Source: Lentilactobacillus sunkii DSM 19904
Lineage (GTDB): Bacteria > Bacillota > Bacilli > Lactobacillales > Lactobacillaceae
Reading direction: 5' to 3'
DNA: 64,000 nucleotides
Assembly (NCBI RefSeq): GCF_001435575.1
Contig: NZ_AZEA01000001.1
Span: 62,001-126,000, forward strand
Below, piece by piece: positions 54,311-62,562 of the stretch. Every line of letters begins with the position of its first letter. The stretch's first letter is position 1. The notes beneath the pieces are model-generated. The model was given only the letters and a program-made list of their open reading frames with translations. It made no database searches and was not told where the DNA came from. The position numbers were made by a program, and so were the translations under genes.

Positions 54311-54329
54311 GTGAAATGATCCCTCTTCA

Positions 54330-55451
54330 TTAATTATTGTCAGATGTATGTTTTGCGATCTGTTCTTGATGCTCCGCATAAGTCTTTGAGTAATATACCT
54401 TTCTGGTCTTCGTATTGGCAACGAAGTACAAATAATTTTTTGACCTGTCCATTGGATGAAGCACCGCACTCATGGAACTGATGCTTGGACTGTCAAATGG
54501 GCCCGGTCCAAATCCGGTGTATTTGTATAGATTATAAGGTGAATTGCTCTGCAAGTCCTTATTTGTCAACACTTTGTTGTTACGATGAATTGCATAAAGG
54601 ACAGCAACATCTGATTGAAGCGGCATATTAATGTCAATTCGATTCAGCAGGACTCCAGCCATTTTACGGCGGTCCGTTTGGTTGACGCCCTCACGCTCAA
54701 TCAATGATGACAGTGTCATAAATTGCTGCATGTTCATTCCGGACTTTTTAATCTTACTCAGATGAGGTGTCACCATTTGATTAGTCTTGGCAACCATTTG
54801 GTTAACGAGTGATTTCAGTGAAGTATTCTTCTCAACCTCATAAGTTGCAGGATACAAATATCCCTCAAGTCGATAACGCACGTTTTTGGCTTTCATTGCT
54901 GACTTCAATAAATTAGGATAACGCTTGGCTAATTGGCTAATGTATGTCTGATCTTTCATCAACTTAATGAAGTCGTTTTTTGAGAAATCAGTTGAGATCG
55001 CAACTTGGGCCGCAATTTGATCAATATTAGCCCCCTCACGAACCAAAACCTTTCCTTTTGTACTTTGGATTGGCTGATCGGTTCCGCCTTGTTGCAAATG
55101 TTTGGCAATGCCCTTTAAGCTCATCGATGGCTTAAGCTGGTAATAACCAGCTCGAAAGTTGGCCATGTTATTTGACTTAACGTAATAGTCAAAGACCATC
55201 CCACTTTTTACAATTTTTTTGTTTTGAAGGATTGAACCGATTTGCTTATTTGAAGCACCAAGTGGAATATGCACCTGGGTCACATTTGTGTCACGCGGGT
55301 TGAGTGGTTTTAGAGCATCTTGGAAATATCGATAGCCCATAAAGCCAATCGTAGCAGCTAAAATAACCAACAAGGTAATTACAGAAATAATAATTCTCCG
55401 CCCGAGACTTTTATTGGGTTTGGGGTTTCGTCGACTTGAGTCATCACTCAT
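54330..55451 (-). CDS. mltG: Endolytic murein transglycosylase MltG
   Basis: MltG (YceG-like) cuts nascent peptidoglycan glycan strands at the membrane. A basic N-terminus is followed by a membrane helix at about residues 22-44. The catalytic motif [12 protein letters not shown], with its glutamate, lies near 247-258, and MAGVLLNRI follows. It has 373 residues. The mltG-udk-greA order is standard in Bacilli. It begins after the pheT gap of 43 bases. Confidence 0.94.
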   Translation of the reverse strand: MSDDSSRRNPKPNKSLGRRIIISVITLLVILAATIGFMGYRYFQDALKPLNPRDTNVTQVHIPLGASNKQIGSILQNKKIVKSGMVFDYYVKSNNMANFRAGYYQLKPSMSLKGIAKHLQQGGTDQPIQSTKGKVLVREGANIDQIAAQVAISTDFSKNDFIKLMKDQTYISQLAKRYPNLLKSAMKAKNVRYRLEGYLYPATYEVEKNTSLKSLVNQMVAKTNQMVTPHLSKIKKSGMNMQQFMTLSSLIEREGVNQTDRRKMAGVLLNRIDINMPLQSDVAVLYAIHRNNKVLTNKDLQSNSPYNLYKYTGFGPGPFDSPSISSMSAVLHPMDRSKNYLYFVANTKTRKVYYSKTYAEHQEQIAKHTSDNN

Positions 55452-55494
55452 GAGAAGCTCCTCCTATCTTTTCAATTTAATTATAGTTTCCAAA

Positions 55495-57906
55495 TTATCT
55501 AATTTCTGCATTTAAGTCAGCTGTTAAACGTTTTTTAATCTTTTCAAAGGCTGTGTTGACAACCTCGTCTTTGAGAGTTTCCCGTGGATCAACGTACGTG
55601 AGTGAATAAGCCATCGACTTCTTGCCTTCTGGAACGTTTTCCCCCTGATAAACATCAAAGAGTCGAACTCGCTTCAAGAACGCACCGCCGCGTTTTGTCA
55701 TAACTTCCAAGATTTGACTATTGGAGACATCCTGACCAACCACAATTGAGATATCACGTTTAATTGATGGATACTTTGAAATTGCCTGGTACTGATCGTC
55801 ATTCTTAGGTAAATCAATCAATTCCTGCATATTTAATTCAAAGCCATAAGTTTCCTTGATCTTAAATTTCTTTGCAATCCGCGGATGAATTTGACCAAGA
55901 AAGCCAACATTGTGACCGTGAATCGAAATATTCGCTGTTCGACCTGGATGCATTTCCGGATATTGGTCGGTAGCACTGTATTCAATATCACCCTTAACGC
56001 CAAGGTTAATCAAAAATTGGTTAACAATTCCCTTTAATTGGAAAAAGTCAACGGGCTTAACGTGGTTGTTCCAAAGTGGATCGGTCAGGTTCCCAGTGAT
56101 AACACCGGCGATATGTTCAACTTCTTTGGGACGGATTTGTTCAGCACTGTCCTTATAGAATACCCGACCAGTTTCGTAAAGTGCAACGTCGTCAACTTTA
56201 TGAGCATGGTTATAGGCAACATCATCAAGCAAGCCGGAAAGCATGTTCATTCTCAAAACAGAATGATCCTGGGTCATCGGCCAAAGCAAATTGGTTTCAA
56301 AGCTGTCTTGCATTAAGAACATTTTTGCTTTTTCGGGCGTCGTTAATGAATATGAGATTGCTTGAGTCAATCCCAAACCTTCCAGAGCGATCCGTGAAGC
56401 TCGCTGAAGTTTCTGGGTTGGTGTCAGAACACCAATGCTTTGACGGCCAGTTGGTAAAGTGGCAGGCAAATTGTCGTAACCATAAATTCTTGCTACTTCC
56501 TCATATAGGTCAGCATCTCTAAAAATATCCCACCGGCGAGCTGGAATCGTTACATTCAGACCATCTTCATGAGTTTCGCTTGAAAAGCCAAGTCGATCAA
56601 AAATATTTTTAATTTCATCTGTACTCAGTGAAGTCCCTAAAACATGATTGGTTCTTTCAGCTGTGATGAAAATTGTTGGCAGCTCAGGATGATATTCACT
56701 TGCCGTAACAGTTCCTTTGGCAATCTGACCACCAGCCAGCTCTTTAATCATGCTTACCGCTTCATCTACGGCATCTTGGACACCATCAGGGTTAATTCCC
56801 CGTTCGAAACGCTGAGAGGCTTCTGAGTGCAGATTGTGCCGTTGAGCGGTCTTTCGAATTTTGAAAGAATCAAAAATTGCCGACTCAATTACGACATTAG
56901 TTGTCTGGTCGTCAATCTGGGTGTTAAATCCACCCATGACACCGGCTAATGCGATTGGTTTGTTCTTGTCGGCAATGACCATGTCGTCAGTTGAAAGTTC
57001 ACGTTCCTCTTCATCAAGAGTCGTTAACTTCTCACCTTTAGCGGCCATACGGACAGTAATTTCGCCGTCGATTTTATCTTTGTCAAAGGAATGCAACGGT
57101 TGGCCATACTTCAACAAAATATAGTTGGTCACATCAACAACGTTATTGATGGGCCGAATGCCGGCATTCCAAAGCACAATCTGCAGCCATGAAGGACTGG
57201 GAGCAATCTTAACACCTTCAACAACTCTTAACTTGTATGTTTTTGCAAGCTTATCGTCAGCGGAAGCCTGGATGATTTGGTTGGCATCCAATGATTCATC
57301 TTCGTTGACAACCGGTTTTTTGATTTCTGGCTTTTGATCATAAATAGCTGCTAAATCATGAACCGTTCCCAGGATACTTAACATATCACCACGATTGGGT
57401 GTGACATCCAAGTCAATGATTGGATCATCCATTCCCAGGTATTTGTAAATTGGTTCACCAACCGGAACATCGTCGTCGAACACATAAATACCATCAGCCC
57501 ATTCCTTTGGAACAACGTCTTTACTGAAGCCGATTTCATCCAATGCACAAATCATTCCGGATGATTCAATACCACGCATCTTTGATCGTTTAATTTTGAC
57601 ATTGCCGCCGATTCTAGAATTAGGTAAAGCCACAATCACTTTTTGGTCAACATCGACGTTAGGTGCGCCACAAACAATTTGAAGTGGCTCGTCTTCTCCC
57701 ACATCAACTTGGCAGACATGCAGATGGTCTGACTCGGGATGCTTGGTCATTGATAGAATATGGCCGACAACCAGCTTTTTCAAACCGTCTTCTGCGACCT
57801 CCACAGAATCAACTTCAACCGCTGTCCGTTCGATCTTTTCAGCTAAATCCTTAGCGGGCATATTCAGATCCAAATATTGTTTAAGCCATTTGTAAGAAAC
57901 TTTCAT
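55495..57906 (-). CDS. pheT: Phenylalanyl-tRNA synthetase beta subunit
   Basis: PheT forms an alpha2-beta2 enzyme with PheS and contributes tRNA binding and editing. The N-terminal tRNA-binding OB domain has VVGHILSMTKHPESDHLHVC (residues about 46-65). The B3/B4 editing region, the B5 domain and a C-terminal FDX-ACB anticodon-binding domain follow over 803 residues. It begins three bases after the pheS stop. Confidence 0.97.
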   Translation of the reverse strand: MKVSYKWLKQYLDLNMPAKDLAEKIERTAVEVDSVEVAEDGLKKLVVGHILSMTKHPESDHLHVCQVDVGEDEPLQIVCGAPNVDVDQKVIVALPNSRIGGNVKIKRSKMRGIESSGMICALDEIGFSKDVVPKEWADGIYVFDDDVPVGEPIYKYLGMDDPIIDLDVTPNRGDMLSILGTVHDLAAIYDQKPEIKKPVVNEDESLDANQIIQASADDKLAKTYKLRVVEGVKIAPSPSWLQIVLWNAGIRPINNVVDVTNYILLKYGQPLHSFDKDKIDGEITVRMAAKGEKLTTLDEEERELSTDDMVIADKNKPIALAGVMGGFNTQIDDQTTNVVIESAIFDSFKIRKTAQRHNLHSEASQRFERGINPDGVQDAVDEAVSMIKELAGGQIAKGTVTASEYHPELPTIFITAERTNHVLGTSLSTDEIKNIFDRLGFSSETHEDGLNVTIPARRWDIFRDADLYEEVARIYGYDNLPATLPTGRQSIGVLTPTQKLQRASRIALEGLGLTQAISYSLTTPEKAKMFLMQDSFETNLLWPMTQDHSVLRMNMLSGLLDDVAYNHAHKVDDVALYETGRVFYKDSAEQIRPKEVEHIAGVITGNLTDPLWNNHVKPVDFFQLKGIVNQFLINLGVKGDIEYSATDQYPEMHPGRTANISIHGHNVGFLGQIHPRIAKKFKIKETYGFELNMQELIDLPKNDDQYQAISKYPSIKRDISIVVGQDVSNSQILEVMTKRGGAFLKRVRLFDVYQGENVPEGKKSMAYSLTYVDPRETLKDEVVNTAFEKIKKRLTADLNAEIR

Positions 57907-57909
57907 TAT

Positions 57910-58959
57910 CTAATTACCCCTCTTACTGAATTGATTTAAGAAGCGAACGTCGTCCAAATAGAAATCACGAATGTCATCCACTCCGTATTTAAGCATTGCA
58001 AAACGATCGGGGCCAACACCAAAGGCAAAACCACCATACTTCTTTGAATCAACACCTGCCATATCGAGGACATTTGGATGAACCATACCGGCACCTAAAA
58101 CCTCAATCCAGCCAGTGTGTTTGCAGACATCGCATCCTTTACCCATGCAATTGAAACAAGTCACGTCAACTTCAACTGATGGTTCAGTAAATGGGAAGTA
58201 GCTTGGACGTAATCGAATATCGAACTTATCACCAAAAATATTTTGGGCCATTGTGATCAAAGTACCCTTTAAATCAGCCATGGTCACATGTTCATCAATG
58301 AAAAGACCTTCAACTTGGTGGAATTGATGGGAATGAGTTGGATCATCAGTATCACGACGGTAAACAATTCCTGGTGAGATCATCTTCAAGGGACCCTTTG
58401 AAAAATCGTGTTTCTCTAAGGCGCGGGCCTGCATCGGGGATGTTTGCGTTCTCATCAGGATTTCCTTACTTATGTAAAAAGTGTCCTGCATATCTCGAGC
58501 TGGATGGTTTTTAGGAAGATTCATCATCTCAAAATTATACTTATCCTCTTCCACTTCCGGTCCGGACAAAACTTCATAACCCATTCCAAGAAACAAATCG
58601 ACAATCTGGTCAATAATTTGTTGGATAACATGAGGCTGACCCTGTGTGACCGGTTTTCCGGGCATGGTCACATCGATCTTTTCCGAAGTAAGCTGAGCAT
58701 TTAATGCCTGATTCTCCAACTTTTCACGATGATCGGCAACGGCCTCGGTAATTGCATCACGGATTTTGTTGGCATAACTGCCGACTTCCGGACGTTCCTC
58801 AGGAGTTAATTCCTTAATTCCTCTAAGTGCAGCGGTAATTGGACCTTTTTTGCCAAGCAGATGCACCCGAATATCATTTAATGTCTTTAAGTCACTGGTT
58901 TGCTCGATATCAGCAAGCCCTTTTTCTTTAATCTCTGTCAATTGATCTCGCAGTGACAT
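57910..58959 (-). CDS. pheS: Phenylalanyl-tRNA synthetase alpha subunit
   Basis: PheS carries the class II catalytic core. An N-terminal coiled coil (about 1-90) is followed by the motif [10 protein letters not shown] near 168-177, HQVEGLFID and the motif 3 [13 protein letters not shown] near 317-329. A cysteine cluster [12 protein letters not shown] lies near 270-281. It has 349 residues. A T-box leader upstream controls the pheST operon. Confidence 0.97.
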   Translation of the reverse strand: MSLRDQLTEIKEKGLADIEQTSDLKTLNDIRVHLLGKKGPITAALRGIKELTPEERPEVGSYANKIRDAITEAVADHREKLENQALNAQLTSEKIDVTMPGKPVTQGQPHVIQQIIDQIVDLFLGMGYEVLSGPEVEEDKYNFEMMNLPKNHPARDMQDTFYISKEILMRTQTSPMQARALEKHDFSKGPLKMISPGIVYRRDTDDPTHSHQFHQVEGLFIDEHVTMADLKGTLITMAQNIFGDKFDIRLRPSYFPFTEPSVEVDVTCFNCMGKGCDVCKHTGWIEVLGAGMVHPNVLDMAGVDSKKYGGFAFGVGPDRFAMLKYGVDDIRDFYLDDVRFLNQFSKRGN

Positions 58960-58984
58960 AGTATCCCTCCAGTTCTAATTTTAA

Positions 58985-59225
58985 CCACAAAAAAAGCTTC
59001 GCCCAATAAGGGACGAAGCGACGCGGTACCACCCTAATTTGCTGTTCAAAAAAACAACACACTTAAGACATCGTTAACGGTGATTACCCGGAAATTTTTT
59101 GTTTAATAACTCCCAATTTCTGCTCGAAAAATGAATTCGTGAAAATTTCCTACTTCGTTTTCACCAACCACGAAGTCTCTCAGATAGGAAATCAACCTAC
59201 TACTTTTTTCTCAAACGCTTTACAT
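58985..59225 (-). ncRNA. T-box leader of pheST, specifier UUC (Phe)
   Basis: The T-box core AGGGTGGTACCGCG is complete (minus strand, 59022-59035). The stem I conserved segment GAGAGA...GTGGTTGGTG lies further upstream. The specifier loop reads GAATTC, with UUC (complement of 59133-59135) coding for phenylalanine. A terminator hairpin, GCTTCG/CGAAGC plus seven T (58989-59019), can be replaced by the antiterminator when uncharged tRNA-Phe binds. Confidence 0.93.
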
Positions 59226-59231
59226 TAGTGA

Positions 59232-59260
59232 ATAATAAGCTAAAACAAAAAAATGGTCAA
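59232..59260 (-). promoter_or_regulatory. pheST promoter
   Basis: On the minus strand TTGACC (59255-59260) and TATTAT (59232-59237) are 17 bases apart, just upstream of the T-box stem I. Confidence 0.75.
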
Positions 59261-59261
59261 G

Positions 59262-59612
59262 CTACTTTTTAACGCTTGGGTACCATTTTTCTGACCATGT
59301 ATGAATTTCGTGCATGATCGGTGCTAATTCTTTGCCTTGTTCAGTCAAAGCATATTCAATCAATGATGAGTCTTCATGTTCAGTTCGAACAACAACTCCG
59401 TCATCCTCAAGCTCTCTCAAGCGTTCAACCAATACCCGGTCGCTGCACTTGGGAATTTGTCTGGCGATTTCACGAAAACGTAAAACACCTTCTTGAAGGA
59501 GGACATCAATAATCAGTCCGTTCCATTTCTTCCCAAGAAATGAAAATGTCTTCTCGAACTTTGGGCATAAATAATAGTTAATTGTATCTTGCAATCCAAT
59601 TGCTTGTCGCAT
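59262..59612 (-). CDS. HxlR-family transcriptional regulator
   Basis: The protein has 116 residues and forms a winged helix. The segment YLCPKFEKTFSFLGKKW, with Cys16, is typical of HxlR/YodB regulators, in which that N-terminal cysteine senses electrophiles or oxidants. A second cysteine (Cys56) lies in PKCSDRVLVERLREL. It lies 32 bases after the HD-domain gene, which may be a partner or target. The signal and regulon cannot be told here. Confidence 0.9.
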   Translation of the reverse strand: MRQAIGLQDTINYYLCPKFEKTFSFLGKKWNGLIIDVLLQEGVLRFREIARQIPKCSDRVLVERLRELEDDGVVVRTEHEDSSLIEYALTEQGKELAPIMHEIHTWSEKWYPSVKK

Positions 59613-59644
59613 TTAAAATCCCCCTCTCGTAATATGAACTTCAA

Positions 59645-60151
59645 TTACTTTGTTGCAGATGTTTTGATAACCTGTTTCTTAATATTTGCGATTTTTCCTT
59701 TAATTGGGCTCATAAATTCATGAACAGCCTCATAATCGTCAACCAAGGAAACAATGACACTTTCTTCATACTTTGGTCGGGCAAGTGTGAGTCCCCACAT
59801 GTGTTTCAAAATAATGTCTTTTTCCATTGGTGTCAATTTGGTAATCCGCTCGGCGTTTCGTAAGGCAACCCGTGGGTGAATAAATGCATGAGAGCCCAAG
59901 TCAAACTTTGTGGTTCTCCAATCGTAGAAAAACAAATCATGGAGCAAGCCAGCACGAGCAACGGCACGATAATCTAAGCCCCTTCTTTTGGCAATCTTGT
60001 AACTGTCAAAAGAAACAGCAATTGAATGTTCAAGTCGAGTTGAGTGATGGTGTTGAGTATAGTTAGCCAATTTCTTAACCATATCAGTTGCCATCAGGTC
60101 AGAAACTATATCACGATACTCAGAATCGTTTTTCCATTCATCCTTTTGCAT
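59645..60151 (-). CDS. HD-domain phosphohydrolase-like protein
   Basis: The protein has 168 residues. The metal-binding HD pattern is visible as His42 (LEHSIAVS), His71-Asp72 (GLLHDLFFYDW), His88/His92 and the later LVDDYEAV. HD proteins hydrolyse phosphoester bonds of nucleotides or nucleic acids. Similar short HD proteins are common in lactobacilli. Substrate unknown. The HxlR regulator follows closely downstream. Confidence 0.88.
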   Translation of the reverse strand: MQKDEWKNDSEYRDIVSDLMATDMVKKLANYTQHHHSTRLEHSIAVSFDSYKIAKRRGLDYRAVARAGLLHDLFFYDWRTTKFDLGSHAFIHPRVALRNAERITKLTPMEKDIILKHMWGLTLARPKYEESVIVSLVDDYEAVHEFMSPIKGKIANIKKQVIKTSATK

Positions 60152-60221
60152 GTAATACCCCTTTGTCTTTATTTATCAACATGATACTAGGTATTGCCCT
60201 AAATATCAATGAAAACGCACG

Positions 60222-60992
60222 TTATTTAACAAACTTGAAAAGTAATATCCCAGTTGCAACAGCAACGTTCAAAGATTCTGCTTCACCGTTCATTGGGATA
60301 TAAAGGTTCTGGTCGGTTTTTTCCAAAATTTTAGGGTCAACACCATTTCCTTCATTGCCCATAATAAGTGCAAATTGTTTGGTTGGTGTTATATCATAGT
60401 AGGAAATGGCCTGATCATTTAGCTCGGTTCCATATGTCTTAACGCCGGCATCTTTTAAAGCTGACATCCACTCCAAAATGTCACCGGTAAACAACTTCAT
60501 ATGAAACTGGCTGCCCTGCATGGAACGAACTACTTTTGGATTATACAAGTCGGCTGATCCTTTACCAAAGACAATGCCGTTTAAACCGGCTGCGTCTGCG
60601 GTCCGAACCATCGTGCCAATATTGCCCGGGTCCTGAATATTATCCAATAAGAGCCAGCCGCCTTTGAGATCATCCGGAATCTGTTCATGGTAATCTTCAG
60701 TATCAAGAACCGCAAAGACGCCCTGTGGTGTTTCTGTGGAAGAAATGTGTTTGGCGATTTCTTGCGTGATCAAGAAGACTTCGGTGTCATCATCGACGGG
60801 CAGGTCACCAAGATAACTCTCGTCAACGACCATTAATTGTTTAATGGCTTGACGGTGGCGAATGGCTTCATCAACAATGTGCCAGCCTTCAATCACATAT
60901 TGACCGGATTTAACCCGGCCTTTCTTAGTCTGCATCTTGGTCCATTCTTTAACCCGATTGTTTTGATTAGAAGTTATTTTTTCGATATCCAT
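60222..60992 (-). CDS. TrmH/SpoU family RNA 2'-O-methyltransferase
   Basis: This knotted (SPOUT) methyltransferase acts on rRNA or tRNA ribose. The substrate-binding domain (about 1-95) precedes the SPOUT domain, with LLLDNIQDPGNIGTMVRTADAAG near 117-139, LIMGNEGNGVDP and IPMNGEAESLNVAVA near the end. It has 256 residues. Its usual place upstream of pheST and next to acylphosphatase is conserved in Bacilli. The exact target nucleotide is not shown. Confidence 0.94.
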   Translation of the reverse strand: MDIEKITSNQNNRVKEWTKMQTKKGRVKSGQYVIEGWHIVDEAIRHRQAIKQLMVVDESYLGDLPVDDDTEVFLITQEIAKHISSTETPQGVFAVLDTEDYHEQIPDDLKGGWLLLDNIQDPGNIGTMVRTADAAGLNGIVFGKGSADLYNPKVVRSMQGSQFHMKLFTGDILEWMSALKDAGVKTYGTELNDQAISYYDITPTKQFALIMGNEGNGVDPKILEKTDQNLYIPMNGEAESLNVAVATGILLFKFVK

Positions 60993-61039
60993 ATCAATTT
61001 CTCTCTTTCATTAATTATTAAAAATAGGTGGTGAATGTT

Positions 61040-61324
61040 TTGAACGATAAAAATAAAACCGTTAAAATGGCTGCTATTGGTCGAGTTCAGGGTGTTGGTT
61101 TCAGATGGTCGACCATTCAGATTGCAGAAGAACTGAACATCTCCGGTTGGGTCAAAAATGAACCTGACGGCAGTGTCACAATTGTGGCCAGTGGAACAAC
61201 CGAAAGTTTGGATCGGTTCATCGCAAAAATCAAGAATTCACCGACACCATTTGCCAAAGTTAAAAGCCTTCACATCAATTATATATCGAAAACGGTTAAT
61301 AAAGGGTTCAATGTGAAATATTAA
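61040..61324 (+). CDS. acyP: Acylphosphatase
   Basis: AcyP hydrolyses acyl-phosphates. The active-site arginine lies in GRVQGVGFRW, and the asparagine in GWVKNEPDGSV. A GTG at 61028 overlaps the AGGTGGTG ribosome site, so the TTG at 61040, about seven bases after it, is the likely start (94 residues). It diverges from the methyltransferase gene and precedes yidC, a common trio. Confidence 0.93.
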   Translation: MNDKNKTVKMAAIGRVQGVGFRWSTIQIAEELNISGWVKNEPDGSVTIVASGTTESLDRFIAKIKNSPTPFAKVKSLHINYISKTVNKGFNVKY

Positions 61325-61325
61325 A

Positions 61326-61354
61326 TTGAAAAGCGGTCAATAATCTAGTAAGAT
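61326..61354 (+). promoter_or_regulatory. Candidate yidC promoter
   Basis: TTGAAA (61326-61331) and TAAGAT (61349-61354) are 17 bases apart, starting two bases after the acyP stop. Confidence 0.5.
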
Positions 61355-61392
61355 TATTTTGTTTACGTATTAACTTAAGAAAGGTCTTAGTA

Positions 61393-62424
61393 ATGAAAAA
61401 AATTAAACATATAACCACCCTGGGGCTGCTTACCAGTTTGGCCCTACTGCTGAGTGGTTGTGTCCGAACAACCAAGTCCGGAAAACCATATGGTGCGGTT
61501 TATGATTACCTTGCGCGGCCTGCACAAGGAATTATGGAATGGATAGCCCAATTTGTCGGCAGTTACGGTTGGGCAATTATTGTCTTAACAGTGATTGTGC
61601 GGATGGTTCTGTTGCCAATCATGATTCGCCAAATGAAGGCTTCAACGATCCAACAAGAAAAGATGCAGTTGATCCGCCCACAAATGGCTGAATTGCAAAA
61701 ACGGCAAAAGGCCGCCAGCACACCTGAAGAACAAACTGCTGCCAGTCAAGCAATGATGGCGCTATACAAGCAAAACGGGATTTCAATGACCGGTGGAATC
61801 GGATGTCTGCCTTTGTTAATTCAAATGCCGATTTTTACCGCCTTGTATGCAGCCATCCGGTACTCACCCGAACTATCCCACACCGTCTTCATGGGCATTC
61901 GACTTGGCCAATCAAGCTGGTTACTGGCAGTTTTATCTTTTGCTTCATATTTGTTGCAAGGTTATATTGCGATGCTTGGTACGCCCGCTACCCAGAAAAA
62001 GCAAATGGGTGCCATGATGCTGATGAGTCCCATCATGATTCTTGTGTTCACTTTGACAGCCCCAGCCGGCTTGGGTATCTACTTCTTCATTGGTGGTTTG
62101 TTTGCATGTCTGCAGACCTTAATTATCAATATGTATCGTCCAAGAATCCGAAAGAGTATTGCCAAGGAAAATGAAGGTAAAAAAGTGGTCACCGTTGAAG
62201 ATTTGATGCCAAAGCCAACACCGGCTACCACTGATTCAAAGTCGTCAGGACCTAGCGTTCATGAACGAAACCGACAACGAAACACCGGTAAACAACAAGT
62301 CAACCGTAAACTGGCAAAAACGCCCGTTCAGGAATCAAAACCTACATCGGTGCCATCCAAGGATGATAAGCCACAACCAAGGAAGCCCCGAAACGCTGGT
62401 AAACAACAGCGTCACCACAAATAG
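61393..62424 (+). CDS. yidC: Membrane protein insertase YidC (lipoprotein type)
   Basis: YidC inserts membrane proteins alone or with SecYEG. An N-terminal lipoprotein signal ends in LSGC with Cys23. The OxaA domain has about five membrane segments, including GWAIIVLTVIVRMVLLPI with its key arginine in the groove. A long basic C-terminal tail (about 255-343) may contact ribosomes. It has 343 residues. The acyP neighbour is typical of the second YidC copy in lactobacilli. Confidence 0.94.
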   Translation: MKKIKHITTLGLLTSLALLLSGCVRTTKSGKPYGAVYDYLARPAQGIMEWIAQFVGSYGWAIIVLTVIVRMVLLPIMIRQMKASTIQQEKMQLIRPQMAELQKRQKAASTPEEQTAASQAMMALYKQNGISMTGGIGCLPLLIQMPIFTALYAAIRYSPELSHTVFMGIRLGQSSWLLAVLSFASYLLQGYIAMLGTPATQKKQMGAMMLMSPIMILVFTLTAPAGLGIYFFIGGLFACLQTLIINMYRPRIRKSIAKENEGKKVVTVEDLMPKPTPATTDSKSSGPSVHERNRQRNTGKQQVNRKLAKTPVQESKPTSVPSKDDKPQPRKPRNAGKQQRHHK

Positions 62425-62435
62425 CAGCAATGCAT

Positions 62436-62463
62436 AAACACATCCCAACAGATGTGTTTTTTT
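62436..62463 (+). terminator. yidC terminator
   Basis: AAACACATC pairs with GATGTGTTT around a six-base loop, followed by T-residues. Confidence 0.8.
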
Positions 62464-62562
62464 ATACCCCAAAATTGCATTTACATAAAACTACACCAAA
62501 AAGATTGCGATAAATGGTAGGATATTGATGTATATTTTTCAAGAAAAGAGCTGTGAACAATT

